Assembly: GCA_021234155.1 (NCBI GenBank)
Contig: JAJEKV010000023.1
Coordinates: 2,906,557 to 2,970,556, forward strand
Direction: 5' to 3'
DNA length: 64,000 nt
Source: Isoetes taiwanensis
Lineage: Eukaryota > Streptophyta > Lycopodiopsida > Isoetales > Isoetaceae
Shown: one piece after another, positions 11,215-23,960 of the stretch
Position numbering within the stretch: position 1 is the stretch's first letter
Layout of the letters: every line of letters begins with the position of its first letter
Notes under the pieces: generated by a model
The model's database searches: none
Seen by the model: only the letters and a program-made list of their open reading frames with translations
What the model was told of the DNA's origin: nothing
Position numbers and translations under genes: made by a program

Positions 11215-12731
11215 TAGACCGAGATATGAGATTCGAGATGTACGAGAACATATTTGTGATGGTGACCAGCAATTGGACAACAAGGAAGCTTCTGCAAGCT
11301 AGTTGGCCAGGAAATATCAAGAGAAGTTGAGGGAGCATCCGCATTATAAACCAGCAAAGCTAATAGATAATTTTCGAAGAGAAACTGATGTAACTATTAA
11401 TACTTGTGGCTTACAAGGCAAAAGAGATAGCAATGAACGCAATTAATGGAGATCACAAGAGAGCATATAGAAAGCTTCATGCATTTTGTCATAAATTATT
11501 AGAAACTAATCCAGGAAGTAAAATAGTACTTGAAGAGATTGATGGACGTTTCTATAGAGTGTTTGTTGCTTATGGTGCATGTCTAACTGGGTTTTTGAGT
11601 TGCAGATCGTTTTTGGGATTGGATGCCACTTTTTTGACCGGTAAATACCTTGGTCACTTAATTTGTGCTACAGGAATTGATGCTACAGGAGGTCTTTATC
11701 CTGTTGCATTTGGAGTTATCGATAACGAGAATACAGAGAACTGGACTTGGTTTTTGATGCAATTACGAGGCTGTCTAGAAGTACATCCTATTCTTACATT
11801 TGTGTCAGATAGAGATAAGGGATTGCAGGAGGCACTATTTGTTGTTTTTTCTAATGCAAATGCTTATTGCACGAGGCATCTTGAAGCAAACTTGAAAAAG
11901 CGCAAACAATCTGAGTTCCTACACTTTTCTGGGAGGCGGTAGAGCCAACACTGTTATAGAATATGATGAGCAGGTTTGTAATACGAGAAGAGTTAATAAT
12001 GATGCAACAGATTGGTTAATGCAAGCTGCTCCACCTAGTACATGGGCTACTGCATACTTTCCTGGCCAACGTTTTGGCCATCTCACATCAAACATAGCAG
12101 AATCATTGAATTCGCTTCTACTTGATGCAAGAGAAAAATCCATCATTGCAATGCTTATAGATATTAGGTATGCATTGATGGACAGGTTTCACAGAAGGGG
12201 GAATGAAGCTAGATGAGAATGGTATAATGCAGGACAAAATGATTCTCTGAGGTTGGTGGCCTGAGGAAGAGAAGCACATAGTCTGAAAGCGATGCATCGT
12301 GCAAGATATAAATTTTGCCATCAAATGGCATTGTATTTGAAGTGATTACACCGGAGCATAGACGAGTTGTGGATTTAGAAAACCAGACATGCACTTGTTG
12401 TTCTTGGCAGCATAGGGGAATTCCTTGTGCTCATCGAATAGGAGCAATATTATGGTTGAAGAGAAAACCACAAGTGTTTGCTAACACAGGTTATTCTCTA
12501 AAATCATGGTGTGATGCTTATGAGGGTGCCATTTTTTCCTTTGAAGATGTGTTAGAGGAGGAGGAAGTGGATATGAAACCTCCGACAACACGTAAACCAC
12601 CAAGAAGGCCAAAAAAGAAGCAGATCCGTATAGAAGATCGTTTCAGAGAATTGCGTCCATTCAGATGCTCACGATGTGGGCAGTATGCACGACATAATCG
12701 CAAAAGCTGCAGGACTTCAATTGCTGAATAA
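11215..12731 (+). pseudogene. Mutator-like (MULE) transposase relic
   Basis: Mutator-like transposase. The N-terminal region is open from about 11215 with one in-frame stop near 11300 (text resembling LARKYQEKLREHP follows) and a frame change before YKAKEIAMNAINGDHKRAY at 11410. The catalytic core shows LGLDATF (first Asp), FVSDRDKG (second Asp) and the C(2)H-like CTRHLEAN. After a frame break at about 11940, RFGHLTSNIAESLNS supplies the catalytic Glu. A SWIM zinc finger follows (CTCCSWQHRGIPCAH, CxC...CxH) and then a C-terminal zinc knuckle (CSRCGQYARHNRKSC). Order and motifs are those of MURA/MULE transposases. Several frame breaks make it non-functional. Confidence 0.93.
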
Positions 12732-13112
12732 GGTATGTCCTTGTTTTTCCAAAATTAATTGTTGGCTTCATCTTGCTTACTGAAAATATGTGGAACATAT
12801 TGGATGCAGGAAGATCGTCCAGAAGATGTAAGCAGCTTATTTGTCTTGGAAAACTTGAAAGTCATCGATGCAGTGTTGAGATGTACGGACGTGAGCTATC
12901 CTTGACAGTATTCTAGTTGAATGTTCATGACTTTGTGTGTGTATGTCTATTTGAATTTTTCTTCACTGTTGTACACAGATACCGATCAAGAGCTTGCTGA
13001 ATTAGAGGCTAACTTTTCAGATAAGATAAAGCTTTTTGAGAAAAAGAAGGCAGATGCCAAAGGTGAATTGGCAAGTATAGATGAAATGCTCTCCAGGTGG
13101 GATCTGAACTAG
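12732..13112 (+). other. Possible 3' exon(s) downstream of the MULE relic
   Basis: The stop at the end of the zinc knuckle overlaps a good splice donor (AATAAG|GTATGT at about 12731). An acceptor (GATGCAG at about 12810) and a second acceptor (ACACAG at about 12980) precede an open segment with a coiled-coil look (ELAELEANFSDKIKLFEKKK, then a short tail ending at 13112). Some MULE genes have small 3' exons, so this may be the spliced C-terminus. It is a weak call based on splice sites and a heptad pattern only. Confidence 0.35.
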
Positions 13113-13630
13113 CTGAAAGTTTACGTAGTTTGTGCCTGACTAGTTGGGGTAACAGCATCAAAATTTACAGAAAATAAAAACTTGAAAACTTATTTGTCAA
13201 GGATAGCTCACTTTCCATACATCTCAACAAGCAAATTTGCCAGATATCTGCTTCTTTCTTGTCCATAAACAAGACATCTTGCATGGGCTAGTTTTCCTAA
13301 TATTATGACCTATTTATCTCCATAACATTGTATTGTGGAAGCATGTTCTTTCTTCGTAAGCATGTTAGTCTGAACAACAGGTTTGGGTTTACAAATGGCA
13401 TGTATATGATTAATATAGTCAATGATATTCTTTGGGATAAGAAGGAAGCTAGAAACACTCCTAATCATCAAAATGCATACCTTATGACATATTCGACAAA
13501 ACTTGAACTTATTCAGATATAATAGACTGGGGTATCATTTTAAGATTACATGTCATGTTTAATTTTTCTTGATACTTATCATTTTTACAAGTTCTAATTA
13601 TATAACTTTATATTTAAATTTAAAGTATAA

Positions 13631-14476
13631 GGGTCAATTCCCACTGGCAGTTAAGTTAGGTTAAATGTGGCAAATAATGGAAACTTGCGTTCACACTAAC
13701 ACTTAAGTTACTACTAGTTAAATTAGAATTTGGTTAAATTTTAACTATGGTTAACTTAACAAGGTCATTTTCATACTGACAATAGTTAAGTTAAGTTTAA
13801 TTAAAACTTTAGCTGGTTCCCTTATTTTAAACTAGAAGTTAAGTGATCTAAGAGAGGTACACTTAACTCAGTTAAGCACTATCTTAACACAACTGTTAAG
13901 TGAGAAAGGTTAACAATATAGTTAGGTTAATTATGTTTTATATAAAAATGCATATTTCTTGTTGTTTCTTTCAACATCTAGGAATATGCATTTTTATAAT
14001 ATTATGTGTATAGTCATATTTTGTTTTATAGCTCTCTCAATAATTGCTCGGTGTTTTTATGATGGAAGGACCCCTCATTTCTAACAAATTAGTTGCAAAG
14101 TCAAGCACTACATTTGTGTTAACCTTAGGTGCGTATTACTTATTAATTAGTGTGCATTGTTGGTAGTTGGTATTTTTTTTTTCCAATAGAACTCTCCTTA
14201 ACTTAACATAAATTCTTAACTGGCAGTGTGAAACAAGCATATTTAATGCTAAACTAACTTAGCACTTTAACTACTAGTGTGAATCATCAACACAAGCTTT
14301 AAGTCAAATTTTTATTTCTAACTTAGTGGGCATAATGGGAATGCAATTTTTCATGCATCGTTAAGTTAGTTCTAATTCAACCACCTCAATGGAAAACTAG
14401 AACTTTTTTCTGGTTAGGTTAAGAGATAACTAAGTAGTTAAGCTAACTTAACTTAATGGCGAGTAGGAAATGACCC
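13631..14476. mobile_element. Tourist-like MITE (846 bp) with TAA target duplication
   Basis: The left end GGGTCAATTCCCACTGGCAG and the right end (complement GGGTCATTTCCTACTCGCCA) form an imperfect terminal inverted repeat. TAA flanks both sides (13628-13630 and 14477-14479). A 3-bp TWA duplication is the signature of PIF/Harbinger-mobilised Tourist MITEs. The interior is AT-rich and packed with GTTAAG/CTTAAC words in both orientations, giving many nested hairpins. No coding capacity. Confidence 0.8.
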
Positions 14477-14479
14477 TAA

Positions 14480-16170
14480 TTGTTATAGAAAAATAAACAA
14501 TTGCTTTCTAAACTAATTTTTACGTGAATCTATTTAGAATTAGACATTTTGAGAATATAAAATTTTAATTTTCAACTAGTTCTTAACAAATTTAAAATTT
14601 GGCAATCAGGATAATTTGTAAATAAAATATTATGGTTTGATAAGTGAGAGACTTAAAATTATATGAGAATTTCACAATTTACAAACTCTTAGTACTTTAA
14701 AAATAGTTTAAAAAAAGTGTTAGATTAATATTAATTAAAATATAAGTTTATGTTTTAACTAGAAAAAGTGCCCAGCGTTGCTGGGCTTTTCGTCGGGATT
14801 AAATTCCAAAATTGGTAGGGTTATGGTTGATAGCATCTAGTTGGACATATATGGTCGTTCCTTAGTTGGGCATAAAATGCTTTATTTAGTGGACATTTAT
14901 GGTCGTTCGTTAGTTGGGCATAAAATGTATTATTTATTGAGGTTAAACTTTGAATACAACTTATATAGTTTTTGAATGTTCATATCAATCATTTCATCAT
15001 GGGGTTAAATTTGTGTGTCGACTTCTATTGTCTCGCAAGGCTCTCATATTTAATTAGTTCTTGTTAGAACTCTGGCACTTTGTCCATAGTGAGTTCCACT
15101 CTTATCATAGAACATCGTCATTTTCATATATTCAATTGCAATCACTGAAGGTCGGCATTTTGGCAATGATTTCTTATCGATGGCAGTCTAGGTTTTTGTT
15201 GTTCTTTTCTGCATCTGATCTAATGTTTATAATACAATAATGGTGTTTCCTTAGTGGGTGTGACATGTTGATGGAATTTTTAGCTTTTGACCAATATTCA
15301 TAGGAAGTATATGGGTAAAACCTACAAATGCTCTCTGGATTTGTAACTCTTCCCTTGAGACCTGATCTGATGAATTTTGGGTGTTGAGTTGTGAGGGTTT
15401 GAAGAAGTTCTCTAATATCAACTCTTCAAGAACAAAATTAAACATAGTCTTAACAGAATCTCCCATAGCTATAGCTTGTTTTGGTAGAAAAGGTAAAAAA
15501 TAAAAGTTATTTTTTAAATTGCTTGCAGCCAGCTCTATATTGACATGCATATATCATGAAACCATTAACATGAAGTTTCAAAGGTAGATGATCATTGAAA
15601 TCAATTCAAAAACGCTTTTAAATGGATGTAATTTGTTTAGTTTTTGTATTTGTGGGAGGGGTGGCGTCTACATTCTAGAGAAGATGTTTGAAGCTTTTTA
15701 ATGTAAATCAAATTTTAATATAAAAGTTTTCGGTTTCACCATTATGTCAAAAAATAACCTTCATATGAGCATCTTTGTTTCTCTAGTTAAGCCAAAAAGT
15801 TATATTCTTTAGAAATTGTCGCTCAACGTTATGACAAGTCGGGCATCAATGTATGATGCATCTTTGTTAGATGAGTTCAAAAACTTACATTTAATTTTTC
15901 TTTGCTAAAATTACTTGTCACATATATTGGTACGTTGAATGTCTTTTATTACAAATCATCAAGTTGGGTGTCGTCAGACGCTTCGGATAAGGCTCAAGGC
16001 TTCAAGACTTCTTGCTATCAACGCTTGTCACTTGTATTTATATGTTGAATGTAATTGTTATAAATCATCAAGTCGATGATCTTTGCGTCTGAACCGCTTG
16101 AACAAGGCTTCTTGCTTGCTTACTCCTTGGATTTTGGCAAACAATGGATAAATGTTACATTTTCTCGTGA
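14480..16170. other. AT-rich non-coding stretch with small tandem repeats
   Basis: No recognisable gene. There is a ~48-bp duplication around 14842-14935 (ATGGTCGTTCCTTAGTTGGG versus ATGGTCGTTCGTTAGTTGGG). A ~115-bp duplication lies around 15950-16125 (AAATCATCAAGT followed by CTTCGGATAAGGCT / CTTGAACAAGGCTTC). Both suggest local slippage or unequal exchange. Confidence 0.6.
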
Positions 16171-19100
16171 CCTCACTCATTTTACGCAATCACCCCCATA
16201 AGTGACATAGTCTGCTTTGTTTATTGTGGTAAAGAATAACGTGAAAAGGGAAATGCCAATCCGAGATAAAACCGACAAAATAATAACAAAATTTTGCATT
16301 TCACTTTGTAGTTCCACGTTAAAAACTCCATTTCTTGACTTTGTCAACCTCCTGCAACCAAAATTAAGGCATAAACGTGTTGAACAACAAAAATCCTTCC
16401 AAAAGAGACTAATGGCGAGACAAGAACCTAAACATACAATGTGCAAGCATATACTATATCGATACGTGAATATTGCCTCTCTGAGCACAAAAAGTCCATG
16501 GCATATACCTAGCAAGGCCTTGAAGGCATGGTTGGAACCCGATGCGATTACCACGGACTTCACCCAAGATTGGCATTTCAACCCATCAATGTTACGATTA
16601 GTATCCATCTTATATCTTAATCCATGAAGATCCAAGAACCAAGTTTTTAATGGCAAGCAATAGGATAACAAATTGGCTCAAACAATCGAGCATGTGAAAG
16701 ACTTAAATTCCTCAAATATTTTTTCAAAGTGCATTTGGACAATGTTAGACAATGACAATGTTAAAATGTGCAACAACAATATTACCCTGGTTTTGTATAA
16801 CACGCATGTTGATATTGGAGTTTGAAAATTGAACTCATAAAAGAAAAGCACATGGGATAGATATAAGTACCATTGTGGGTGAGAGAGCAGTAATTTGAGA
16901 ACATGGCATACAGAGGCAAGCCTTTGAGACCAAAATGGAGCTCTAGACTCAGAAATTACAATCTACAATGCTTTGCTCCAAACACATGCAGAACCAATAG
17001 TGTATTTCAAAATGCATGAACCACTTTGCTTTGTGATAAACCCGATACAAGACCGCATACCGAAAGGAATCAAAGTTTTCTCATCAAGGACGAGAGAGGA
17101 TAGTAAAATGCGAGAAAGAGCTCTATGTGGAACAGGTTGGTATTAGTACTCAAACTTCAACTATCCCATTGATCAGCTTTGCCTAGTATGCCTGCTATCT
17201 TGGAATAAGAATAAGAAGATAGATAACGCAGATAAGGTGATGGATCTTAAAAGGTACTCTGTCAATGCCTATTCACCTTAGTTTAATTTGCACAGAAGAA
17301 ATACACATTAAAAGCGGTAATGACACGGCCTTTTAACCACTCTCAAAGTCAAGTCGAGACATTATTCCCCTCTTACCCTTTCTTCACTATTAGATGCTAA
17401 TTCCACATCAAATAGAGAAGAGCTTTAGCAAAGATCTCTAAGTTGGGCGTAGAATTGACCAAATTGGAAAACTTCGATTTTAAATACATACCTTTAACAA
17501 TGAAGACCAATAAGCATTGGAAGATAATCTTCTACCGCCAAATTTGGAAGAGCAAATACTTCAAACTCTTTCCTTCCGATAGTGGCTTTGTTTGGTACTT
17601 AAAAAGGCATCGTTATAGAACCTGCAAAAATATGTGATTATGACACATTGAGTAACGGGTTTGCGGTTTTAGATATGAATATGTTTTCTTATTATCACCT
17701 TTAATCAATGTCCACTTTGCTGCATTTTTTTTTTCATTCCAGTGACATATTTAACTTGCCATTTTCTCTCCCCTAAGTTCTTCACAACCCGATAGCAATT
17801 GCTGCAGGGACGTCATTCATTTTACCACGGATGAAATTAGCACTTCAACTTACATTCATTACAAATATTGAGAGCTTTATGATATTGGTTACTGGGACAA
17901 CTCAATATTTTATAAATATATCATGATGAATTGTTCTTTCCAGTTAATATATATTTATTTCACACGTCCCCGCCTGTGCTAAGCCAAAAATCGGTGCCAA
18001 GCAAAAGCACGCCAAGAGGCCTTATTTCAGATACAATAATTGCTATCGCATAGGCACTTATAATAAGCATGGACAAATGCGGTTATTCTTGTTTGCCAAA
18101 TTCGCTTCTTTTCATTTTAGTTAATCAATTTAGCGTAAACAATGCGAGGAAAATTGTGAGGGAGATTTCATGGCAACGCCTATGGCAAAATGGCAATCAA
18201 AATTTGATTCTTTATCACTATCATGCATTCTTTGCAAGCTTTCTCACCGAGGAAGGACATCAATATTAGTGAAAGGGTGAAGGAGATATAGAACTATCAT
18301 CGGCAACCGAAATAATGTCGGCAAACATGAGACACATTCTCAACGATGCAATATCCACTTCCTGTAGTTAAGCGGACAATATAGATAAATTTCAATTTAA
18401 ACCAAAAGGAAAATCCTGTCTACCGCGAAAACATGTTTACATAAAAGGTAACCTCATGGGAAGCATGCCCTCAAGGCCAAGAGGCAACAACCCTCTCGCA
18501 CAAAATCCGATATTCGGGCGACCTTGTTGATGAAGGAATCGGGCATCACATTGAACCTTCATATTCTCCAAGGCTGCCTAATGTTCGAGGTAAAACCCTA
18601 GAATGAAATGGTCGATGCCAAGATGCATTTGGTATTTTTTTCCATCAAACATCGGAGCTCGAGTTTGGAGTTTTTGCAGCTTCGAGCTTTAAAACAAAAC
18701 CATCATGATAGTTGCACAGTCGCGATCCACACTTTCATAATGCATATCATGTATCTAAATATAGAAAAATTCTTAGATGCAACTTCGAGAAAAATAACAT
18801 ATAGATAGAATAGCATACCTCCATCAAGAACTCTCGATCATCCGCACTTCCCTCTTCTTCCGTGTCACGTCCATGAAGCTCCAAATGCAACAAACTATGA
18901 TACAATGTAAGAACCGCAAAGCTAGAGATCACAATTGAGACTTTTAGAGAGATGAAAAGAAAGGCATGCAAGATAGAGATAAATGCTCAGATTGTTCCAT
19001 CTAGGGCTGCATTGTACAAAGCCCTAAAGTTTAATAATCATGATTCACTCATATTTAAAACTCGCAAAGTATGATATAACAACCTTTCTTTCTACTATCG

Positions 19101-19800
19101 CTATTGTTTGGAGAGATAACTTAAAAAGAAAGGAGAGAATACTTTTTCTGCAGCAGAGTTCTTCATCACTACAAACCTTATCCAATGAGAAAGAAGCATA
19201 TCTAATCACGCAATTCCATATCTCCCTTGGTACTCTCTACAATTCGTTGTGTCTAAGCGGCTCCAAAGCTTTTCCTTTGAAAATTGGAATTCTAGGCACC
19301 GGACAAATCGAAATCCAAAGAATCAAGTTTTGGGTTGCCAAGGGCAAAGAAACTTTATAAAAGGACCCAAAGGGCCAAGCGGCTAAATCGGGTACAAGAA
19401 AAGATGGAGGCTACAGGATTAGATGAAAGGAGAAACAATGGAGAGGTACTGGGGCGCCGGAGTAGAGCTTTTTATAAGACAGATGAGAACCGGCCACGTA
19501 AAAGAACGCAGCAAAAAGGCAAAAATAAGGGAATGGCTCTAGCATAAAGAAGGCCGAACATTGCTCTGGACAAAGTGGCAATGCAACCACCGAACAACCG
19601 ACACTATGCAGTCGGCACACAAAACAACACGAAGAACTGAATCTTCGGCAACAAATATCACAGAAGAATTGAATCTCCTCTGGAAGGAGGGATGGCTGCC
19701 GAGGGTAAACCGTAAGAGTTCCAGAGAGAAGAAAAGAAAACTAATTAAATCTGACGGTCTATAATAAGAGTTTTCACAACAAAATCAACGGCCGAGATGC
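16171..19800. other. No recognisable gene (decayed repeat-like DNA)
   Basis: Overlapping open frames on both strands at 16.18-16.67 kb and short ones at 19.0-19.8 kb show no domain I recognise. The 19.3-19.8 kb part is less AT-rich, with a Lys/Arg-rich frame (19335-19547) that could be a relic. The stretch resembles old retroelement debris, but I cannot name one. Confidence 0.4.
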
Positions 19801-20560
19801 TCTGCACACACTACATTTTGCTTTTATTATTATATATAGATAACAAATATTGAAAAATATATATTGAGAATTAATTAAAACTAAACTATTTAATTATTTT
19901 TTAATTAAAATATAAACATAATCATTTGATACATTTCATCTAAACTTTCTTTAAACATTTTAAAAAAAAATATTATCATATAGAGTTCATCTTAGATGAA
20001 AAAATTAATTTTAAATTGATTAAATTAAAAATTAGTGTAGAAAACGATTTTAAACATTGATAACTTTCATATTTTTTATCTGAAGTTAAACTGAAAATTT
20101 TATAAAAATCAACAAGAGTTAAAAATACGTATAATCTTATCATGGCATCCTTAAATATCTATTAGATTTGAATAAGTCTAAATTTTATTAAATATGTCAT
20201 TAGAGAAATAGAAATGAGCTACTTGCTATTGAACATGAAGGTTACACATATATAGAGAGAATAAGGGCTGCCTATGTGGCAGTCTTAAAATGACCTTTAC
20301 GTAACTCTGATATGACCTTTACCTCACTGGTCTAACATGTGCCCTTTGACTGTTTGACCTAATATGCTTTGACCTTTTGACCATGAGACGTTGAACACAT
20401 ACGACCTTACAACGTCCACATAGGGTTACAAATGTTGTTCTATAAATTATGTTGCTGCTTCTTGTTCCTTAAATTCTATCAAAGTTTTTTCTATAATGTT
20501 GTCTAAAGTATGAAAGATTAATTTTTTTCTTTTTTCCCAAGTTATTTCATAATGTTTGTC
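19801..20560. other. AT-rich stretch with a TTGACC cluster
   Basis: Strongly AT-rich to about 20.2 kb with no genes. Between 20290 and 20410 the word TGACCTTT/TTGACC recurs, including four TTGAC cores at 20346, 20353, 20369 and 20377. These match the W-box core bound by WRKY factors, but no gene start is placed to use them, so function is not implied. Confidence 0.4.
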
Positions 20561-20574
20561 TTTCTTTTAGGCAT

Positions 20575-20888
20575 GCCAGTTCTAGCGAGAAAGGTTGTGA
20601 TCTTGAGAAGAGTGATATTCTTTGTATGGTATATCTCCTCTATCATCTACTTTTTGGACATTCTTATAAATACAAGAATGTACCATTTTGTAGAATGGAG
20701 ATTAGGCTTCTTGATTTGGAGTCTAGGTAAGCAATTTTTCTTGTCCTTTTCTCTTTTTTTTTTTTTAATTTTATATTTTAACTTTTAACCTTAAAATTTT
20801 CAGAGGCCATCTTCAGGGGGACTATAGGAGTTTTCTACGGCTTACCAGGGAAGAAAGATCTCTTGGAGGCCTTTTGTTCACTATGACA
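20575..20888 (+). pseudogene. Two-exon fragment of an unidentified gene
   Basis: I do not recognise the family. In the frame after an acceptor (CTTTTAG, 20570) one reads CDLEKSDILCMVYLLYHLLF and later PFCRMEIRLLDLES, up to a donor (TCTAG|GTAAGC, about 20728). After TTTTCAG (about 20803) the frame continues GHLQGDYRSFLRLTREERSL and GGLLFTM. The two pieces join in phase, so this is a genuine pair of coding exons with its intron. No start or continuation was found, so it is a fragment. It is the first of several same-strand gene pieces in 20.5-23.1 kb. Confidence 0.5.
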
Positions 20889-21703
20889 ATTTTACTCTTA
20901 TTAGTGCCCTTCATCATCTCGATCTTTTTTGCGGTTGTACATCCTTCTTTTGCAATTCGCACCAGATTCAATATTGTCGGATGTCCCAATCTTTACATCG
21001 CTGAACAAAATAGCCGTTCTCATTCTTCTTGTATTTTACGGCAAAAATTAGGGGCAAAATTGCAATTTTTGAGAATAGCGGGGCATTTTCGCAAATACCG
21101 CAAAATATAAGGGCATTTTTAAAATTTGCCCTAATAACTTTTAATCCCTTAACCATATTGGAGGAAGGGGTGAAATTTGAATCCAAATTATCCCTTCTTT
21201 CCCCCCTTTTTGTCTGACAATGATGCAGACGAAGACACGACGGTTTTGAAGCTTTGGAGCTATGGCATTCTGTTTGCACCAGAGACTTGGCGATCTTCGC
21301 AATAAAGTTTAGAAACCCTCGTACCTTGCTTGAGGCAAGAGCAGTGATGGCAGAGCTGGAGGGCACCGGCTAATGGAAAAAATCTTCCATGCCATGGCAG
21401 AGCTTGAGGGCATGTTTTTGCCCGCTTTCCTTTTCCAGCTATAGCGATGGCGGAGCTCCATATCGATGATGGATCTGGAGCACTGAGAGAGCTCGGGCTT
21501 TCACATCTATATTTTCTATACCCTGTTTTTTTTCCTTTGCTTAACCCCCTGTGCTTAATCCATATTTTGCATCCTAGGTATGGCGATCTATGGCGCTTGG
21601 TTGAACTAAGGTAACAAGGAAAAAAAAAATATAGATGCCCTGGTCTTGTCTCTTCTCTTTATGCCTTCGCATGCTATTGTTAATTAAAATAATTTCACGT
21701 TCA

Positions 21704-22385
21704 GGGCTGCCTTGAAACCGTTCACCAGAGCAACACGGAGATGATTGAGCTTTGTGAAGTACTGGATCCTTTATTTAAGAAGTATTGTGAGCCAATTATT
21801 TATGGTGCAATATCCCTAGATGATCAAGGCCAACGCAAGCTGTTTACATTGCTCAAACCTCACATACGAACATCCCTATTCTGGATCTTTACCATCTGGG
21901 ATGGAGTGCTTCAGCAATTGGTGAGGTTGAGAATATCACAAAGGGGAGAGGAGGCTGTCAAAATGTGTCGGCAGCGCATGAAGAGGAATGTTTGATTCTG
22001 GTGGTATTGCAGTCAGTCGAAAGTGGAAAAAGAGGTTGGTACTATGCGATTAAGTAATTCTAGCTCTATAGTATTGTTTAATTCCTTTTTTTCTTCTTAA
22101 TGGCTTTGGTAATCCTATATGTCATCTACCACCAAAAACTCAATGTCATCAATGGAGAAGAAAGATGGAAATTCACATGAGAAACAACTAAGGGGCCCAG
22201 GATCATTTTCATTGGAGAGGCTGGCTGCCATCTTTTCATGCATCTCTCTAGTGCCTGCTTATAATGAGTTAGGATCATATACCGATAATGTGATTGATAG
22301 TTTTGAAGAACTTGTTGAGCTAATAGCTGATGTCTTGATACAATTATCAATGCTCCTAGAAGCTCCAGGCAGTGGCATGGCAAAG
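21704..22385 (+). pseudogene. ORC5: ORC5 (origin recognition complex subunit 5) fragment
   Basis: Part of the replication-origin-binding complex subunit. From an acceptor at about 21703 one reads AALKPFTRATRR, then after a one-base frame change LCEVLDPLFKKYCEP, DDQGQRKLFTLLKPHI. This matches the plant ORC5 region that precedes its C-terminal domain. A second exon-like piece (22119-22383) reads FSLERLAAIFSCIS and later ADVLIQLSMLL, the ORC5 segment just before the C-terminus. The conserved ending is missing, the N-terminal AAA+ ATPase is absent, and a frameshift is present, so this is a non-functional fragment. Identification is from memory of conserved motifs. Confidence 0.65.
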
Positions 22386-22592
22386 GTATGGCTATGGTAG
22401 AGCAGATGATTTTTGCTTTAAGCTTTTATATTGATTATGGGAAATGTTTTTATGCATATGAGCTGATTTCTGGATATTAGACTGCATTGGATCGTACTCT
22501 ACTATTTCTAGAATAATTAAGGAGATTTTAGTGGTTCGGAGCTAATTATTTGATTGCTAATAAACAAGACAGTACATGGCTCCGATTGCTAA

Positions 22593-23072
22593 TAAACAGG
22601 TCGGTACATGGCTCCAGAAATTCTTCTACAAAAGGAATATGACAAGACAGTCGATGTCTTCGCATTTTGCTTGATACTTTTTTGAGGTTTAGCTTGCTCT
22701 TTTATCCAGGATTGCATGCTGATAACTAGATATGCCCGTGGTTATATATTCTTGTTTATGTTACCATAGATAATGGAGGTAGATAAACCTTTTGGAGATG
22801 AGTCACCTGAGGCTGCTGCAAAAGCATATTCAGAAGAAAAGAGACTGCCATTCAAAATAAAGTCCAGATACTATCCTGAGGGATTACGGGAGTAAGTGCT
22901 TGGGAGTAAGTGCTTGCCTTCAACAGTAAATTTTCTCACATTAACCTTTGATGCTCAAGTGTCTAAACTTTGATTTGGAGATTGATGAAAGATTGTTGGA
23001 ATCACGATCTGGAAGAAAGGCCAATTTGTTGAAATCATTGAAAAGATTGAAGGAATCAAATTTTTTTATGAT
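22593..23072 (+). pseudogene. ILK-like (ankyrin/Raf-type) protein kinase C-lobe fragment
   Basis: Three exon-like pieces encode the C-terminal lobe of a plant integrin-linked-kinase-like (Raf-type) kinase: RYMAPEILLQKEYDKTVDVF at 22600 (subdomains VIII-IX), EVDKPFGDESPEAAAKAYSE with FKIKSRYYPEGLRE at 22770-22892, and CWNHDLEERP at about 22995 (subdomain XI). Shortly after, VEIIEKIEGIK continues only after a frame change, so the copy is frameshifted. The N-lobe, catalytic loop and DFG motif are absent. It directly follows the ORC5 fragment on the same strand. Confidence 0.75.
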
Positions 23073-23399
23073 AAGAATGCAATTAAACATCTTTTAGCCC
23101 AAGTGAGGTATGGTAACTCTAAACAATTAAGAAGAGCATATAGTATCATATTTTTATAATTATAGTATTGCAGAGTTTAAATAGGTGGCATCTAACATGC
23201 ATGTAGATTTTCTTTGTTGATTTAGCTGTGTACCTGATTATTAACATACATATGATGTTCTTAGTTTGACAAGGTAAATAGAAATTTATTTCTAGATTGT
23301 TTTTCTATCTTAAACGCATGGCTTTAGTCTGCATGCTTTGAAGGTGCGTAGTTCTGGATAAGATTGCGAGTAAGTTCTATTGTTTATCGATTCCCAAAA

Positions 23400-23960
23400 G
23401 GCTTTTTAAAATAAGCTATATAGTAATTGTATCTGTAGGAAAAACAAGATTGTTTCTTTGAAACTACATTAGGAAGAAACACGTTATTATGGGAAAAACA
23501 ACATTGTTTCTTTAAAACTACACCAGGAAATTTATTATACGAAAAACATGTGGTTGAACTACGAACAATGAAAATAATATGTGGACAATTGAAAAAAACT
23601 ATCCCAAAAACAACTTACATTTGAAAACCACGCGTTGTTTTTGGACAAAGACCACACCTAAAACCATACGTTGTTTTTGTTTTAGAGCGAAAAACAGACA
23701 TACAATTTTTGTGTTGTTTTTGTCAAAAAAACCACGTTGAAAATGCAAAAATCACATATAAAATTCACGCGTTGTTTTTCTCTAAAAACTACGGTGAAAA
23801 CCACACACAAAAATCACGCATTATTTTTGTCAAAAAAAACGGGTATTCTTTTGCATGAAAACCATACTTGAAAACTACGTGTTATTTCTAGCATTTTCGG
23901 AACAAAACACTACATGGTCTTTCAGTGTTGTTTTTTTGCAGAAACAACAGCAAAAAACTA
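23400..23960. repeat. Degenerate tandem array rich in CCACGCGTTGTTTTT-like words
   Basis: Roughly eight to ten diverged copies of a 40-60 bp unit with ACCACGCGTTGTTTTTGGAC-like core and the words GAAAACCA / AAAAACTACA. No coding capacity. It sits between the captured gene pieces and the gag fragment. Confidence 0.6.

Noticed and set aside
16177-16671. Overlapping long frames on both strands
   Set aside because: Neither has recognisable domain, splice context or plausible codon pattern; strand cannot be decided.
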